Below, piece by piece: positions 1 to 6,226 of a stretch of 11,565 bases of DNA; the first letter of the stretch is position 1, and the number at the start of each line of letters is the position of its first letter. The translations under genes and the position numbers were made by a program. Below the pieces are notes generated by a model. That model worked only from the letters and a program-made list of their open reading frames with translations. It made no database searches and had not been told where the DNA came from. Source of the DNA: Candidatus Iainarchaeum sp. (GTDB lineage: Archaea; Iainarchaeota; Iainarchaeia; JAGGVJ01); the NCBI GenBank assembly GCA_021158055.1, contig JAGGVJ010000032.1, forward strand, positions 1-11,565. The letters are read 5' to 3'.

Positions 1-110
1 GATAGGCACATAAAATTACTTTGATAGGCACATAAAATTACTTTGATAGGCACATAAAATTACTTTGATAGGCACATAAAATTACTTTGATAGGCACATA
101 AAATTACTTT
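1..110. repeat. Five perfect 22-bp tandem repeats, cut by left edge
   Basis: Five head-to-tail copies of a 22-bp unit start at 1, 23, 45, 67 and 89. The unit begins GATAGGCACA and ends AAATTACTTT. All five copies are identical, and the pattern stops at 110, where the next bases read GGTAGTTAAC. The array starts exactly at the window edge, so its true length is unknown. There are no spacers and no obvious internal dyad. Perfect identity suggests recent expansion by slippage or unequal recombination, or strong homogenisation. Function is unknown; a protein-binding iteron array or a neutral minisatellite are both possible. Confidence 0.95.
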
Positions 111-352
111 GGTAGTTAACGCGATTTTTCAGTAATGTAATCCGGATTTCAATCATTAACTTTTTAGTCCAGAGTTTATTTATTATTTTATAAACACTAT
201 TGTTTCATAGGCATATATTTAAAGTGTTTTTTAGTAATTAAATATGTTTTGAATAGGTTGTGTGCTAAACATGTTTGCGGGTGGCTGTGAAAATTTTCAT
301 GCGGCTTCAAAGCATGGTGTGGCATTTTTTTGGTGTTTGAGTGGTGAAATAA
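111..352 (+). other. Non-coding leader region upstream of the first gene
   Basis: I see no gene, tRNA or other structured RNA here. The left half (111-245) is AT-rich and contains TATA-like stretches. The right half (about 245-352) is rich in G and T and poor in C on the plus strand, and holds a short perfect palindrome, GAAAATTTTC, at 289-298. A TAA in frame at 350-352 abuts the ATG at 353, so the downstream gene cannot extend into this region. With the repeats at 1-110 this makes a 352-base stretch without a gene. Confidence 0.6.
229..245 (+). promoter_or_regulatory. Candidate TATA/BRE promoter element
   Basis: The AT-rich block TTTTTAGTAATTAAATATG ends near 245 and contains a TTAAATA core suited to archaeal TBP. 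A second TATA-like stretch, TATATTTAAA, lies just upstream at about 214-223. The same TTTTTAGTAATTA string recurs upstream of the Lrp-family gene at 8840-8852. A start point roughly 25 bases downstream would leave a leader of about 85-110 nt before the ATG at 353. Assignment rests on composition and on the shared motif only. Confidence 0.35.
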
Positions 353-889
353 ATGGAATTTGGCGTGAAGAAAGTTGCATTTGCTCTTTTTTCTTTTTTG
401 GTTTTGATGGCTGTTTGCCTTTTGCTCGGGTTGTTTGTTGAACAGTTTTCTTTTATGAAAATGGATAACCCGACCTTTGCGCTCATAACTGTTCCGGCTT
501 TTTTTCTTGGGTTTTTGCTGCCGGAAGCCCTGTTAAAGTATTTCGGAGAAGAGCCGTTTGGTTTTGCGTTGTCTGTTCCGGTGATATTTGTTTTCCTTAC
601 GGTTGCGGGGTTTGTTGTTTCGGTTTCAATTTTTCTCCCCGCGCTTTACGGCAGTTCCAATTTGGATTTTGCAGTGAATGTGTTTTCGCCAAAAGAAATG
701 TCTTTTGACACGCAGTATCTTGAAGACGGGACCGCTAAAACAATTTTGATATACAATCCTTGTTTGATGCTTGTTAATTCTGCAGTAATTTTTGTTGCAA
801 TATTCGGGTTTTTTGGCATATTAACTGCGAACATATTTGACTGGTACAGAAAAGAACACTGTAAAGAACAGAAGAGCAAGGGTAATTGA
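353..889 (+). CDS. Small four-helix membrane protein, unknown function
   Basis: This 178-residue protein is not recognised. It shows four hydrophobic segments at about residues 7-29, 41-61, 70-98 and 136-162, so it should sit in the cytoplasmic membrane. The roughly 37 residues between helices 3 and 4 are the largest soluble loop, and the C-terminus is short and basic (DWYRKEHCKEQKSKGN). No catalytic motif is visible. The start is firm: an in-frame TAA lies directly before the ATG, and a GGTGA element at 343-347 gives a Shine-Dalgarno-like site 5 bases upstream. The stop lies 22 bp before the synthetase-like gene on the same strand, so the two are probably co-transcribed. Whether they work together is unknown. 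Confidence 0.8.
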   Translation: MEFGVKKVAFALFSFLVLMAVCLLLGLFVEQFSFMKMDNPTFALITVPAFFLGFLLPEALLKYFGEEPFGFALSVPVIFVFLTVAGFVVSVSIFLPALYGSSNLDFAVNVFSPKEMSFDTQYLEDGTAKTILIYNPCLMLVNSAVIFVAIFGFFGILTANIFDWYRKEHCKEQKSKGN

Positions 890-911
890 CTGGAATTGAA
901 GGATTGAAAAA

Positions 912-3689
912 ATGATTGCTGAAGTTGAACGCGGGCTTGACGCGAAAAAAATGGAAAAGCAGATTATTAGCCATTGGAAGGAAAACGATTGCGCTTTCCA
1001 GGCAAAAACAGCACCCCACAAAAAGAAACAGTTAGTCTTTTTTGACGCGCCTTTAACCACTGCAAAATCAAAGAGGTCAAGTGAACTGCGAAAGGAGATT
1101 TTACGCGACACACTTGCAAGGTTTTGGTCAATGAATTGTTTTTCACCGGAGCCGCTTTCGGTTTTTCTTCCTCCTCTTTCGGTTACTTTTGGTTCGCATG
1201 CTTTGATTGAAGAAGAAAAAAAGCAAATGGAACAAGTTGGAATCTGGACCTGCCCTGATTCTGTTTATACGATTTCCTCCAAAAAGTTTATGAATGTCGC
1301 GTGGAGCACAGTAAAGCAGCTGTATGAAAAAAATCTGCTTTATCCTGGAAAGATAATTTCGCAGGTTTGCCCTTCATGCAATGAGGTTTCAAGGCAAAGG
1401 GAGAACGAGCAGTCCAAAACAACAGGGGTAATCGTAAAACTTGGTTTTTCTGACGGCAACGGGAGTTTGGCGGTGTTTGCCGCAAACCCGAAAGATTTTC
1501 TTGACGCTTGCGGTGTTTCGGTTTCATCCAGGTCCCGGTATGTCCGGTTTGAATTTGCAGGCGAACAGATAACGGCAGAGGAGTCTGTTGCAGAATTTAT
1601 TTCAAAAAAGACACTGAAACCCCTGAAGAAACAAGAGGTTCTTTCAAAAGAAATTGCGGGCCGCGAAGTCAACAATTTGGTTGCGGGAAATTCTTTCGGG
1701 GTTGATGTTTTGGGCGGGTTCAAGGTAGTTGTTCAAAACCCGAGGGACGCATTGCAGCTAAACCAGGGGCTGAAACTTGTTGTACCGACTGCAAGTCAGA
1801 AAGATTACTTAATTGCCCTTGAGAACAACCTGAAAATTGTTCAAAATGTCAGCAAGTTGGAGTCAGCCGACAAAAAAAGACCTGCAGGCAAAAAAATTGA
1901 TTTGGACAGCAAAGTTTTAAGCAGCCTTGACAAAAAACAGCTTTTGGTGGAAAAGGTGCCTTCAGTGGTGTTTTCACAGGACTGTTTGTTTTGCGGTTCA
2001 GAAACAAAAGCGTTGCTTGGCAGCCACTGGATGTTAAGGGCAGTGGATTTCAATTTTGAGCTTATAAAGTCGCTTGATTCAGTTGAATTTGAACCGGATG
2101 AAAGCAGGCAAAAAGTAAAAAAGAATCTGATGTCAACTGATTTTCCGATTTCCCGCGTCGGCGGTTCCGGAATCCCTCTTCCTTTTTGGGTGTGCGACAG
2201 GTGCGGTAAACTGGAGATAGTCGGAAGCGTTTCAGAGCTTTATGAAAAAAGCAACAAAAACAACCGTTTTTCAGATGACTTTGATTCAGTGACAGATTCG
2301 TTTTGCGGGCTTGTAAGGGAAACAACTTGGAGTTGCGGCAGTTGCAGCAACGGCAAGATGAAGTGGGTTGATCAAATATTCTCAAGGTCTTTTGAACTGG
2401 CAGTGACGCCGTTTTTGCCTGGCCGAAAAGACAGTGAGTTCCAACCCGCTGATTTTGTGCTTGCAAACAGGATTGACAAGATGCATTTGCTGCTTTTGTT
2501 GCCGTTTGCGTTGCACCGGAAACCGTTTTTTTCAAGGATTTACTGCACAAATTACCCTGATTCAGAAAATCAAAGCCAGTTGCCTGCAAGCGGAAAAAGT
2601 GCAGATGCCTTGAGGATAGCAAGCCTTTCAGACAAATCACTTGCACTTGACATCAGTCTTCTTGACGAGCCGGAGGAGTTTATCAGTTCTCTTTTAAAGC
2701 TTCACAGCAATATGGTTTACTTTTTTTCGTTTGAGTTCCAACCGGAAGTTTACGTTGTCGAGCATTCAGAGCCAGAGGATTTGTGGCTTGACTCAAGGCT
2801 GAATTCACTGAGCAGAGACGTGGCTGATGCTTACGAAAAACTTGATTTCAAGCGTGTGTTTTTTGAAATAAGAAATTTTGTCGAAAAAGACCTGCTGGAA
2901 TTTTTTGTCCCGCTGTCAAGGAAGAAACTCTTGATTCGCGATTCAAAGCACCCGGAAAAACAGGCTGCTTTCAGGAGCATTTACGACGCGCTTGTTCAAG
3001 TCGCCTTTCTTTTGGCGCCGATGGCACCGTTTGTTTCAGAAAAAATTCACCTTGACTTGGTGTACCCATCAGACAATGCAAGCACTCCCACAATTCACGC
3101 CAAGAGATGGCCCGGGTTTGCGCAAATGAAAATAAATTCTGAAAAAGAAGAGCGAATGGGCCTGGTAAAGGAAATTGTTTCAGTTGCGGGGGTCGAAACA
3201 GGCAGGGGTGAAAAAGATCTGTTTGTGCCTTTCGAGTCGGCAGTGATTTTTTCAGACGTGCAGAAAGTAGAGAAAGCGGTGACTGAAAACAAGCACATTC
3301 TTGAATTTTTCCTTAATGCGAAGGATATTGAGGTGAAGCCCCTTGCAGGTTCAGTTACCAAGGAATCAGTTGACTTTTCAAAGGGAAAAATTAAGCTTGT
3401 CCATTCAAAGACAAACGAATTTGAAGCAGAGGGAAAGGCAAACAAGCTCATAAAAGAAGTGGGTGTTTTGCGAAGCGAGCTTGGCATACTTCCAAAAGAA
3501 GAGATAATCCTTGAAGTTGCGGCTTCAAAAGAACTTGTTGCAGAACTTTCCGGTTTTGAGAAAAACATAAAGTTCATGTCGTTTGCAAAAAGCCTGATTT
3601 TTTCCGAAAAAATTCCGGCGCTTTCATCAATGTCAAAAAAAGTGGTTGTTTTCGGCCAGGAAGTCACGATTACAGTTGCAAAGAAATAA
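912..3689 (+). CDS. Isoleucyl-tRNA-synthetase-like paralog lacking catalytic motifs
   Basis: This 925-residue protein aligns along its length with archaeal IleRS, which is usually about 1,040-1,070 residues. Visible matches are an N-terminal EKQIISHWKENDCAFQ segment (15-30), VFFDAP at the Rossmann entry (42-47), the WSTVKQLYEKNLLYPGK insert helix (131-147), FPISR...GIPLPFWVCDRCG (411-432) matching the WCISRQRYWGTPIPIW region, PADF (512-515), SADALRIASL (563-572), the anticodon-binding bundle (about 625-716, with SRLNSL and LLAPMAPFVSEKI) and the C-terminal domain. HIGH is replaced by RSSE (55-58) and the KMSKS loop is deleted (536-566). The CP1 editing signatures are also lost. Four CxxC pairs remain (153/156, 358/361, 428/431, 475/478). 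Aminoacylation is therefore unlikely; a tRNA-binding, regulatory or scaffold role is inferred. An in-frame TGA at 897-899 limits the start. GAAGG at 898-902 is a weak ribosome site for ATG 912; ATG 951 is an alternative. It is not an ordinary pseudogene: the frame is intact throughout. Confidence 0.85.
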   Translation: MIAEVERGLDAKKMEKQIISHWKENDCAFQAKTAPHKKKQLVFFDAPLTTAKSKRSSELRKEILRDTLARFWSMNCFSPEPLSVFLPPLSVTFGSHALIEEEKKQMEQVGIWTCPDSVYTISSKKFMNVAWSTVKQLYEKNLLYPGKIISQVCPSCNEVSRQRENEQSKTTGVIVKLGFSDGNGSLAVFAANPKDFLDACGVSVSSRSRYVRFEFAGEQITAEESVAEFISKKTLKPLKKQEVLSKEIAGREVNNLVAGNSFGVDVLGGFKVVVQNPRDALQLNQGLKLVVPTASQKDYLIALENNLKIVQNVSKLESADKKRPAGKKIDLDSKVLSSLDKKQLLVEKVPSVVFSQDCLFCGSETKALLGSHWMLRAVDFNFELIKSLDSVEFEPDESRQKVKKNLMSTDFPISRVGGSGIPLPFWVCDRCGKLEIVGSVSELYEKSNKNNRFSDDFDSVTDSFCGLVRETTWSCGSCSNGKMKWVDQIFSRSFELAVTPFLPGRKDSEFQPADFVLANRIDKMHLLLLLPFALHRKPFFSRIYCTNYPDSENQSQLPASGKSADALRIASLSDKSLALDISLLDEPEEFISSLLKLHSNMVYFFSFEFQPEVYVVEHSEPEDLWLDSRLNSLSRDVADAYEKLDFKRVFFEIRNFVEKDLLEFFVPLSRKKLLIRDSKHPEKQAAFRSIYDALVQVAFLLAPMAPFVSEKIHLDLVYPSDNASTPTIHAKRWPGFAQMKINSEKEERMGLVKEIVSVAGVETGRGEKDLFVPFESAVIFSDVQKVEKAVTENKHILEFFLNAKDIEVKPLAGSVTKESVDFSKGKIKLVHSKTNEFEAEGKANKLIKEVGVLRSELGILPKEEIILEVAASKELVAELSGFEKNIKFMSFAKSLIFSEKIPALSSMSKKVVVFGQEVTITVAKK

Positions 3690-3767
3690 TTTTTTGTTTG
3701 ACAAAAGCAGTAATTCTTATGCTCTCTTGCAGTTTATGTTAAAATTTTGCAATTTTTAGTGGATAAA
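3690..3767 (+). terminator. T-run after the synthetase-like gene, and next leader
   Basis: A T6 run at 3691-3696 directly follows the TAA stop, with another short T tract after it. Poly-T tracts on the non-template strand are enough to terminate archaeal RNA polymerase, so partial or full termination here is plausible. No stem-loop precedes it. The remainder up to the ATG at 3768 is AT-rich, with an imperfect AAAATTTTGCAATTTTT symmetry at about 3742-3757, and could carry the promoter of the methylthiotransferase gene. I cannot assign a TATA box at a convincing distance. Confidence 0.4.
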
Positions 3768-5036
3768 ATGAAAGTTTTTGTTAAAACATTCGGATGCGCC
3801 ATGAACAAGGCTGATTCAGATTTGCTCAGGACATATATTTCTGCAGAACACGAAGTGGTTTCAGATGAATGCAAAGCAGATGCGGTTGTAATCAACACTT
3901 GCGCGGTCAAGACCCAGACTGAAAACGCGATGATCCGGCAGATAAAAGTGCTTTCGTCTTCAGGCAAACCTTTTGTTGTCGCGGGGTGTCTCCCGAAAAT
4001 CAACATGCCTCGCATAAGAGATGTTTGTCCGCATGCAGCGTGTGTTGACACAAAATCGATGGAAAAGATAAACCGCGCACTGGACAGTGCAGTGAACAGG
4101 TCGCCTGCTTTTTTTTCAGGTGAAAAAAGAACGCAGATGATTCCGACAGACAACAAGGCAAGGGAAAGCAAGGTAATTGCAGTGATTTCGATTGCCGAAG
4201 GCTGCCTGTCTGCGTGCAGTTATTGTGGGACAAGGCTTGCAAGGGGAAAACTCCAGAGTTTTTCGCAAGCACATATCGAACGTGAATTTGACAACGCGCT
4301 GAAAAATGGTTTCAAAGAGTTTTGGCTTACGGCACAAGATACTTCCGCGTTCGGCGCGGACTGCGGTACTTCACTTGATGCTCTTCTTTCAGGCCTTCTT
4401 TCAAGACAAGGGGAGTTTCGCATACGCATTGGGATGATGAACCCAAAGCATCTTTTTCCGATTCTTGATGGCGTTGTTGAAGCCCTGAAAAACGACAACA
4501 TGTATAAATTTTTGCATTTGCCTGTGCAGTCCGGAAGCGATTCGGTTTTAAAAGACATGAACAGAGGTTATTCAAGAGACGAATATTTTGGTCTTGTTAA
4601 AGAGCTGAGATCAAAAATTAAAGATCTGACCTTAAGCACGGATATAATTGTGGGTTTTCCAAACGAAACCGGGTCTGATTTTGAGGACACACTGGATCTT
4701 TTAAATCAGGTTAAACCGGACATAACAAACATTTCACGTTTCGGGGTGAGACCAAATACCACAGCAGCAGAAATGCCTCAGCTGCACGATCAGGTGAAAA
4801 AAGACAGGTCAAGGGTTGTTTCAAAGCTTTGCGCTGATTTGAGTTTTGAAAACAACAAAAAAATGGTCGGCAAAGTGCAGAGGTCACTTGTAAGCGGTCT
4901 TGGCAGGAAAGGGAATTTCGAGGCAAGAACCCAAAACTACAAGCCGGCGATCTTAACGGAAGCGGCTTTGGGTGAGTTTGTGGACCTGAAAGTAAAAAAA
5001 GCACACCGCACGTACCTTGACGCGGAATTGGTTTAA
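3768..5036 (+). CDS. tRNA-t6A37 methylthiotransferase, archaeal CDKAL1/e-MtaB type
   Basis: This 422-residue radical-SAM enzyme is expected to add a methylthio group to t6A at position 37 of ANN-decoding tRNAs, giving ms2t6A and stabilising codon-anticodon pairing. The N-terminal methylthiotransferase domain (about 1-120) has the three cysteines of the auxiliary 4Fe-4S cluster in family context: TFGC10AMNKADS, NTC45AV and AGC74. The radical-SAM core (about 135-360) has C146-x3-C150-x2-C153 (EGCLSACSYC) plus the LHLPVQSGSD and STDIIVGFPNE segments. A TRAM RNA-binding domain fills about 365-422. KADS after the first cysteine motif favours the archaeal/eukaryotic e-MtaB branch over bacterial MiaB. 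A TTG at 3747 would add seven residues, but ATG 3768 begins exactly at the family-typical MKVFVKTFGC. It lies 78 bp after the synthetase-like gene on the same strand. The gene looks complete and functional. Confidence 0.93.
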   Translation: MKVFVKTFGCAMNKADSDLLRTYISAEHEVVSDECKADAVVINTCAVKTQTENAMIRQIKVLSSSGKPFVVAGCLPKINMPRIRDVCPHAACVDTKSMEKINRALDSAVNRSPAFFSGEKRTQMIPTDNKARESKVIAVISIAEGCLSACSYCGTRLARGKLQSFSQAHIEREFDNALKNGFKEFWLTAQDTSAFGADCGTSLDALLSGLLSRQGEFRIRIGMMNPKHLFPILDGVVEALKNDNMYKFLHLPVQSGSDSVLKDMNRGYSRDEYFGLVKELRSKIKDLTLSTDIIVGFPNETGSDFEDTLDLLNQVKPDITNISRFGVRPNTTAAEMPQLHDQVKKDRSRVVSKLCADLSFENNKKMVGKVQRSLVSGLGRKGNFEARTQNYKPAILTEAALGEFVDLKVKKAHRTYLDAELV

Positions 5037-5044
5037 GTTGTTTT

Positions 5045-5079
5045 CCTGCAAAACCGGTTTTGTTTTGCAGGGGGTTTTT
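5045..5079 (+). terminator. Stem-loop plus T-run terminator
   Basis: A perfect 10-bp inverted repeat pairs CCTGCAAAAC (5045-5054) with GTTTTGCAGG (5062-5071) around a 7-base loop. It is followed by GGG and T5 (5075-5079). It begins 9 bases after the methylthiotransferase stop. This resembles an intrinsic terminator of bacterial style; in archaea the T tract alone may suffice and the hairpin may instead protect the mRNA 3' end. Confidence 0.75.
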
Positions 5080-5100
5080 CTCAGTTGGCGCTTGAACAAT

Positions 5101-5143
5101 CAAATTATTTAAACAGGTGTGTATACAATAATAAGGGGTTTTT
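5101..5143 (+). promoter_or_regulatory. Promoter and ribosome site for TTG-started membrane gene
   Basis: After the terminator comes a TATA-like AAATTATTTAAAC block (5102-5114), followed by AAGGGG (5133-5138) a few bases before the TTG at 5144. The TATA-like block is about 30 bases before the purine tract, so the mRNA leader would be very short. The purine tract is what supports TTG as the start codon. Confidence 0.45.
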
Positions 5144-5896
5144 TTGAAACTTGTCAGGCTTGCATTTGATTCATATAAGAAAAACGCAAAGATAGTCGGA
5201 TTGTTTGCGCTGTTGCTTCTTTTTGCGGCGCCAATGGCAGCTCTTGCTTCGTCTTATTTTTCTTCGGGCGGTCAGTTTATCAGGTTTTCAAACATCGGGT
5301 TTGAGTTGAGTCTTATTGACCTTGCAGGAACCATGGGTTTTTTCCTTTTGTCAACCCTTGTTTTTTCAATCGCCCTGACTTTGCTTATAGCAGTTGTAAA
5401 GTCACAGTTTGCAGTTACTCAAATCAGTTCCGCGATAATTGAGGAGATTGATTCAAATTATCCTCAGGTGTTTTTGTTTTTCGTGGCATTTTCAGTGTTT
5501 TCTCTTTTGATCGGCTCGATTTTCACAAAAGCGGAAATCCCGTATTACATTTCTTCCATAGTTACGTTCCTTGTCTGGATGCCTTTTGTTTTCACGCCGC
5601 AGGCAATCATAGTGGGTGACATGAACATAGTTGCGGCCATGGCTGACAGCGCAAAGTTTGTAAAAAGAAAAGCAGATCTTGCATTGCTTTGGCTTGCTGT
5701 GGGGTTTGTTCTGGTGGGACTGGTGGCAGTGTTTGAGGCATTGCTTTACAGTGCAGTGTTTTTCATGCCGGTTGTTTCGCTTGTTGTAGTGACTGTTTTT
5801 GTGTTGCCGTTTCTTGAAGTGCTCAAGACCGAGATTTACCTGTCAAAATACGACATAATGCGGGCATCGATTGAACGCGGAATGAACCCGGAATAA
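5144..5896 (+). CDS. Six-helix integral membrane protein, unknown function
   Basis: This 250-residue protein has six hydrophobic segments at about residues 16-37, 62-86, 108-127, 133-155, 178-200 and 202-225. It has a short basic N-terminus (MKLVRLAFDSYKKNAK) and a polar C-terminal tail. The general plan, with an amphipathic start, paired helices and a central KFVKRKADLALLW stretch before helix 5, resembles poorly characterised archaeal six-helix membrane families related to glycerophosphodiesterase-type membrane domains. This is a weak impression and I would not name a function. The start is TTG with AAGGGG upstream; the first in-frame ATG would remove part of helix 1, so TTG is preferred. 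It is flanked by a terminator on the left and converges on the redoxin gene on the right, and is probably a single-gene transcript. Confidence 0.75.
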   Translation: MKLVRLAFDSYKKNAKIVGLFALLLLFAAPMAALASSYFSSGGQFIRFSNIGFELSLIDLAGTMGFFLLSTLVFSIALTLLIAVVKSQFAVTQISSAIIEEIDSNYPQVFLFFVAFSVFSLLIGSIFTKAEIPYYISSIVTFLVWMPFVFTPQAIIVGDMNIVAAMADSAKFVKRKADLALLWLAVGFVLVGLVAVFEALLYSAVFFMPVVSLVVVTVFVLPFLEVLKTEIYLSKYDIMRASIERGMNPE

Positions 5897-5897
5897 G

Positions 5898-5921
5898 TTT
5901 TTTGCTGTTATGGGCTTTTTT
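5898..5921 (+). terminator. Two T6 runs after the six-helix gene
   Basis: T6 tracts at 5898-5903 and 5916-5921 follow the TAA at 5894-5896. Tandem T tracts are typical archaeal termination signals. They lie in the 58-bp gap between two convergent genes and would stop plus-strand transcription before it runs into the redoxin gene. No matching T tract is visible for minus-strand transcription in this gap. Confidence 0.5.
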
Positions 5922-5954
5922 GAGGAATAACAACATAGTAGGTTACTTAAGGTA

Positions 5955-6212
5955 TCATGAGGCGTCAAGAGCATCGTTTAATTCTTGTTTTGTCGGAACT
6001 GTTGAGACAAAAATCGCCTTGTCACCTATTATGATTGAAGGCGTGCTTGCCACTTGGTACTGTAGCCCGCGAAACATGTTTTCTGTCAGGTCAAGTTCTT
6101 CAAGTTCGGTGTCTTCCCGTTCGTCTGCAACTTCTTTTGCCACGCGTTTTGCTGCCGGGCAGTTTGGGCAGTTTTTTATCGTGAAGACAATCATTTTTTT
6201 CTTTTCAGTCAT
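5955..6212 (-). CDS. Glutaredoxin/NrdH-like redoxin paired with NrdD
   Basis: This 85-residue protein has a thioredoxin fold. A beta strand (MIVFTI) leads into the redox motif CPNC (residues 15-18, context NCPNCPAAKRVAKE). TPSIII near residue 58 is the cis-proline loop that contacts substrate in glutaredoxins and NrdH. The size and the CPxC motif fit a small glutaredoxin or NrdH-type redoxin in the cytoplasm. The gene begins 14 bp after the nrdD stop on the same strand, with a GGGGGG tract shortly before the ATG, so the two are almost certainly co-transcribed. Some class III ribonucleotide reductases use a redoxin rather than formate as reductant, and the pairing here points to that role. The partner reductase is not visible. 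A generic protein-disulfide reductase is the alternative. Confidence 0.88.
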   Translation of the reverse strand: MTEKKKMIVFTIKNCPNCPAAKRVAKEVADEREDTELEELDLTENMFRGLQYQVASTPSIIIGDKAIFVSTVPTKQELNDALDAS

Positions 6213-6226
6213 TTAAACCCCCCATG

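Noticed and set aside
1-110. CRISPR array
   Set aside because: The 22-bp units abut directly with no spacers, so this is a plain tandem repeat.
111-352. tRNA or riboswitch in the leader
   Set aside because: I could find no cloverleaf, T-loop consensus or stable extended stem; only a 10-bp palindrome is present.
2062-3667. Long minus-strand open frames inside the synthetase-like gene
   Set aside because: They overlap a plus-strand frame with clear IleRS homology, and their translations are low-complexity Ser/Phe/Cys-rich without motifs.
912-3689. Ordinary pseudogene of ileS
   Set aside because: No stop or frameshift in 925 codons and all four CxxC pairs kept, which is unlikely under neutral decay.
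5902-6216. Plus-strand frame of 104 codons
   Set aside because: It is antisense to the redoxin gene, whose CPNC and TPS motifs make the minus strand the coding one.
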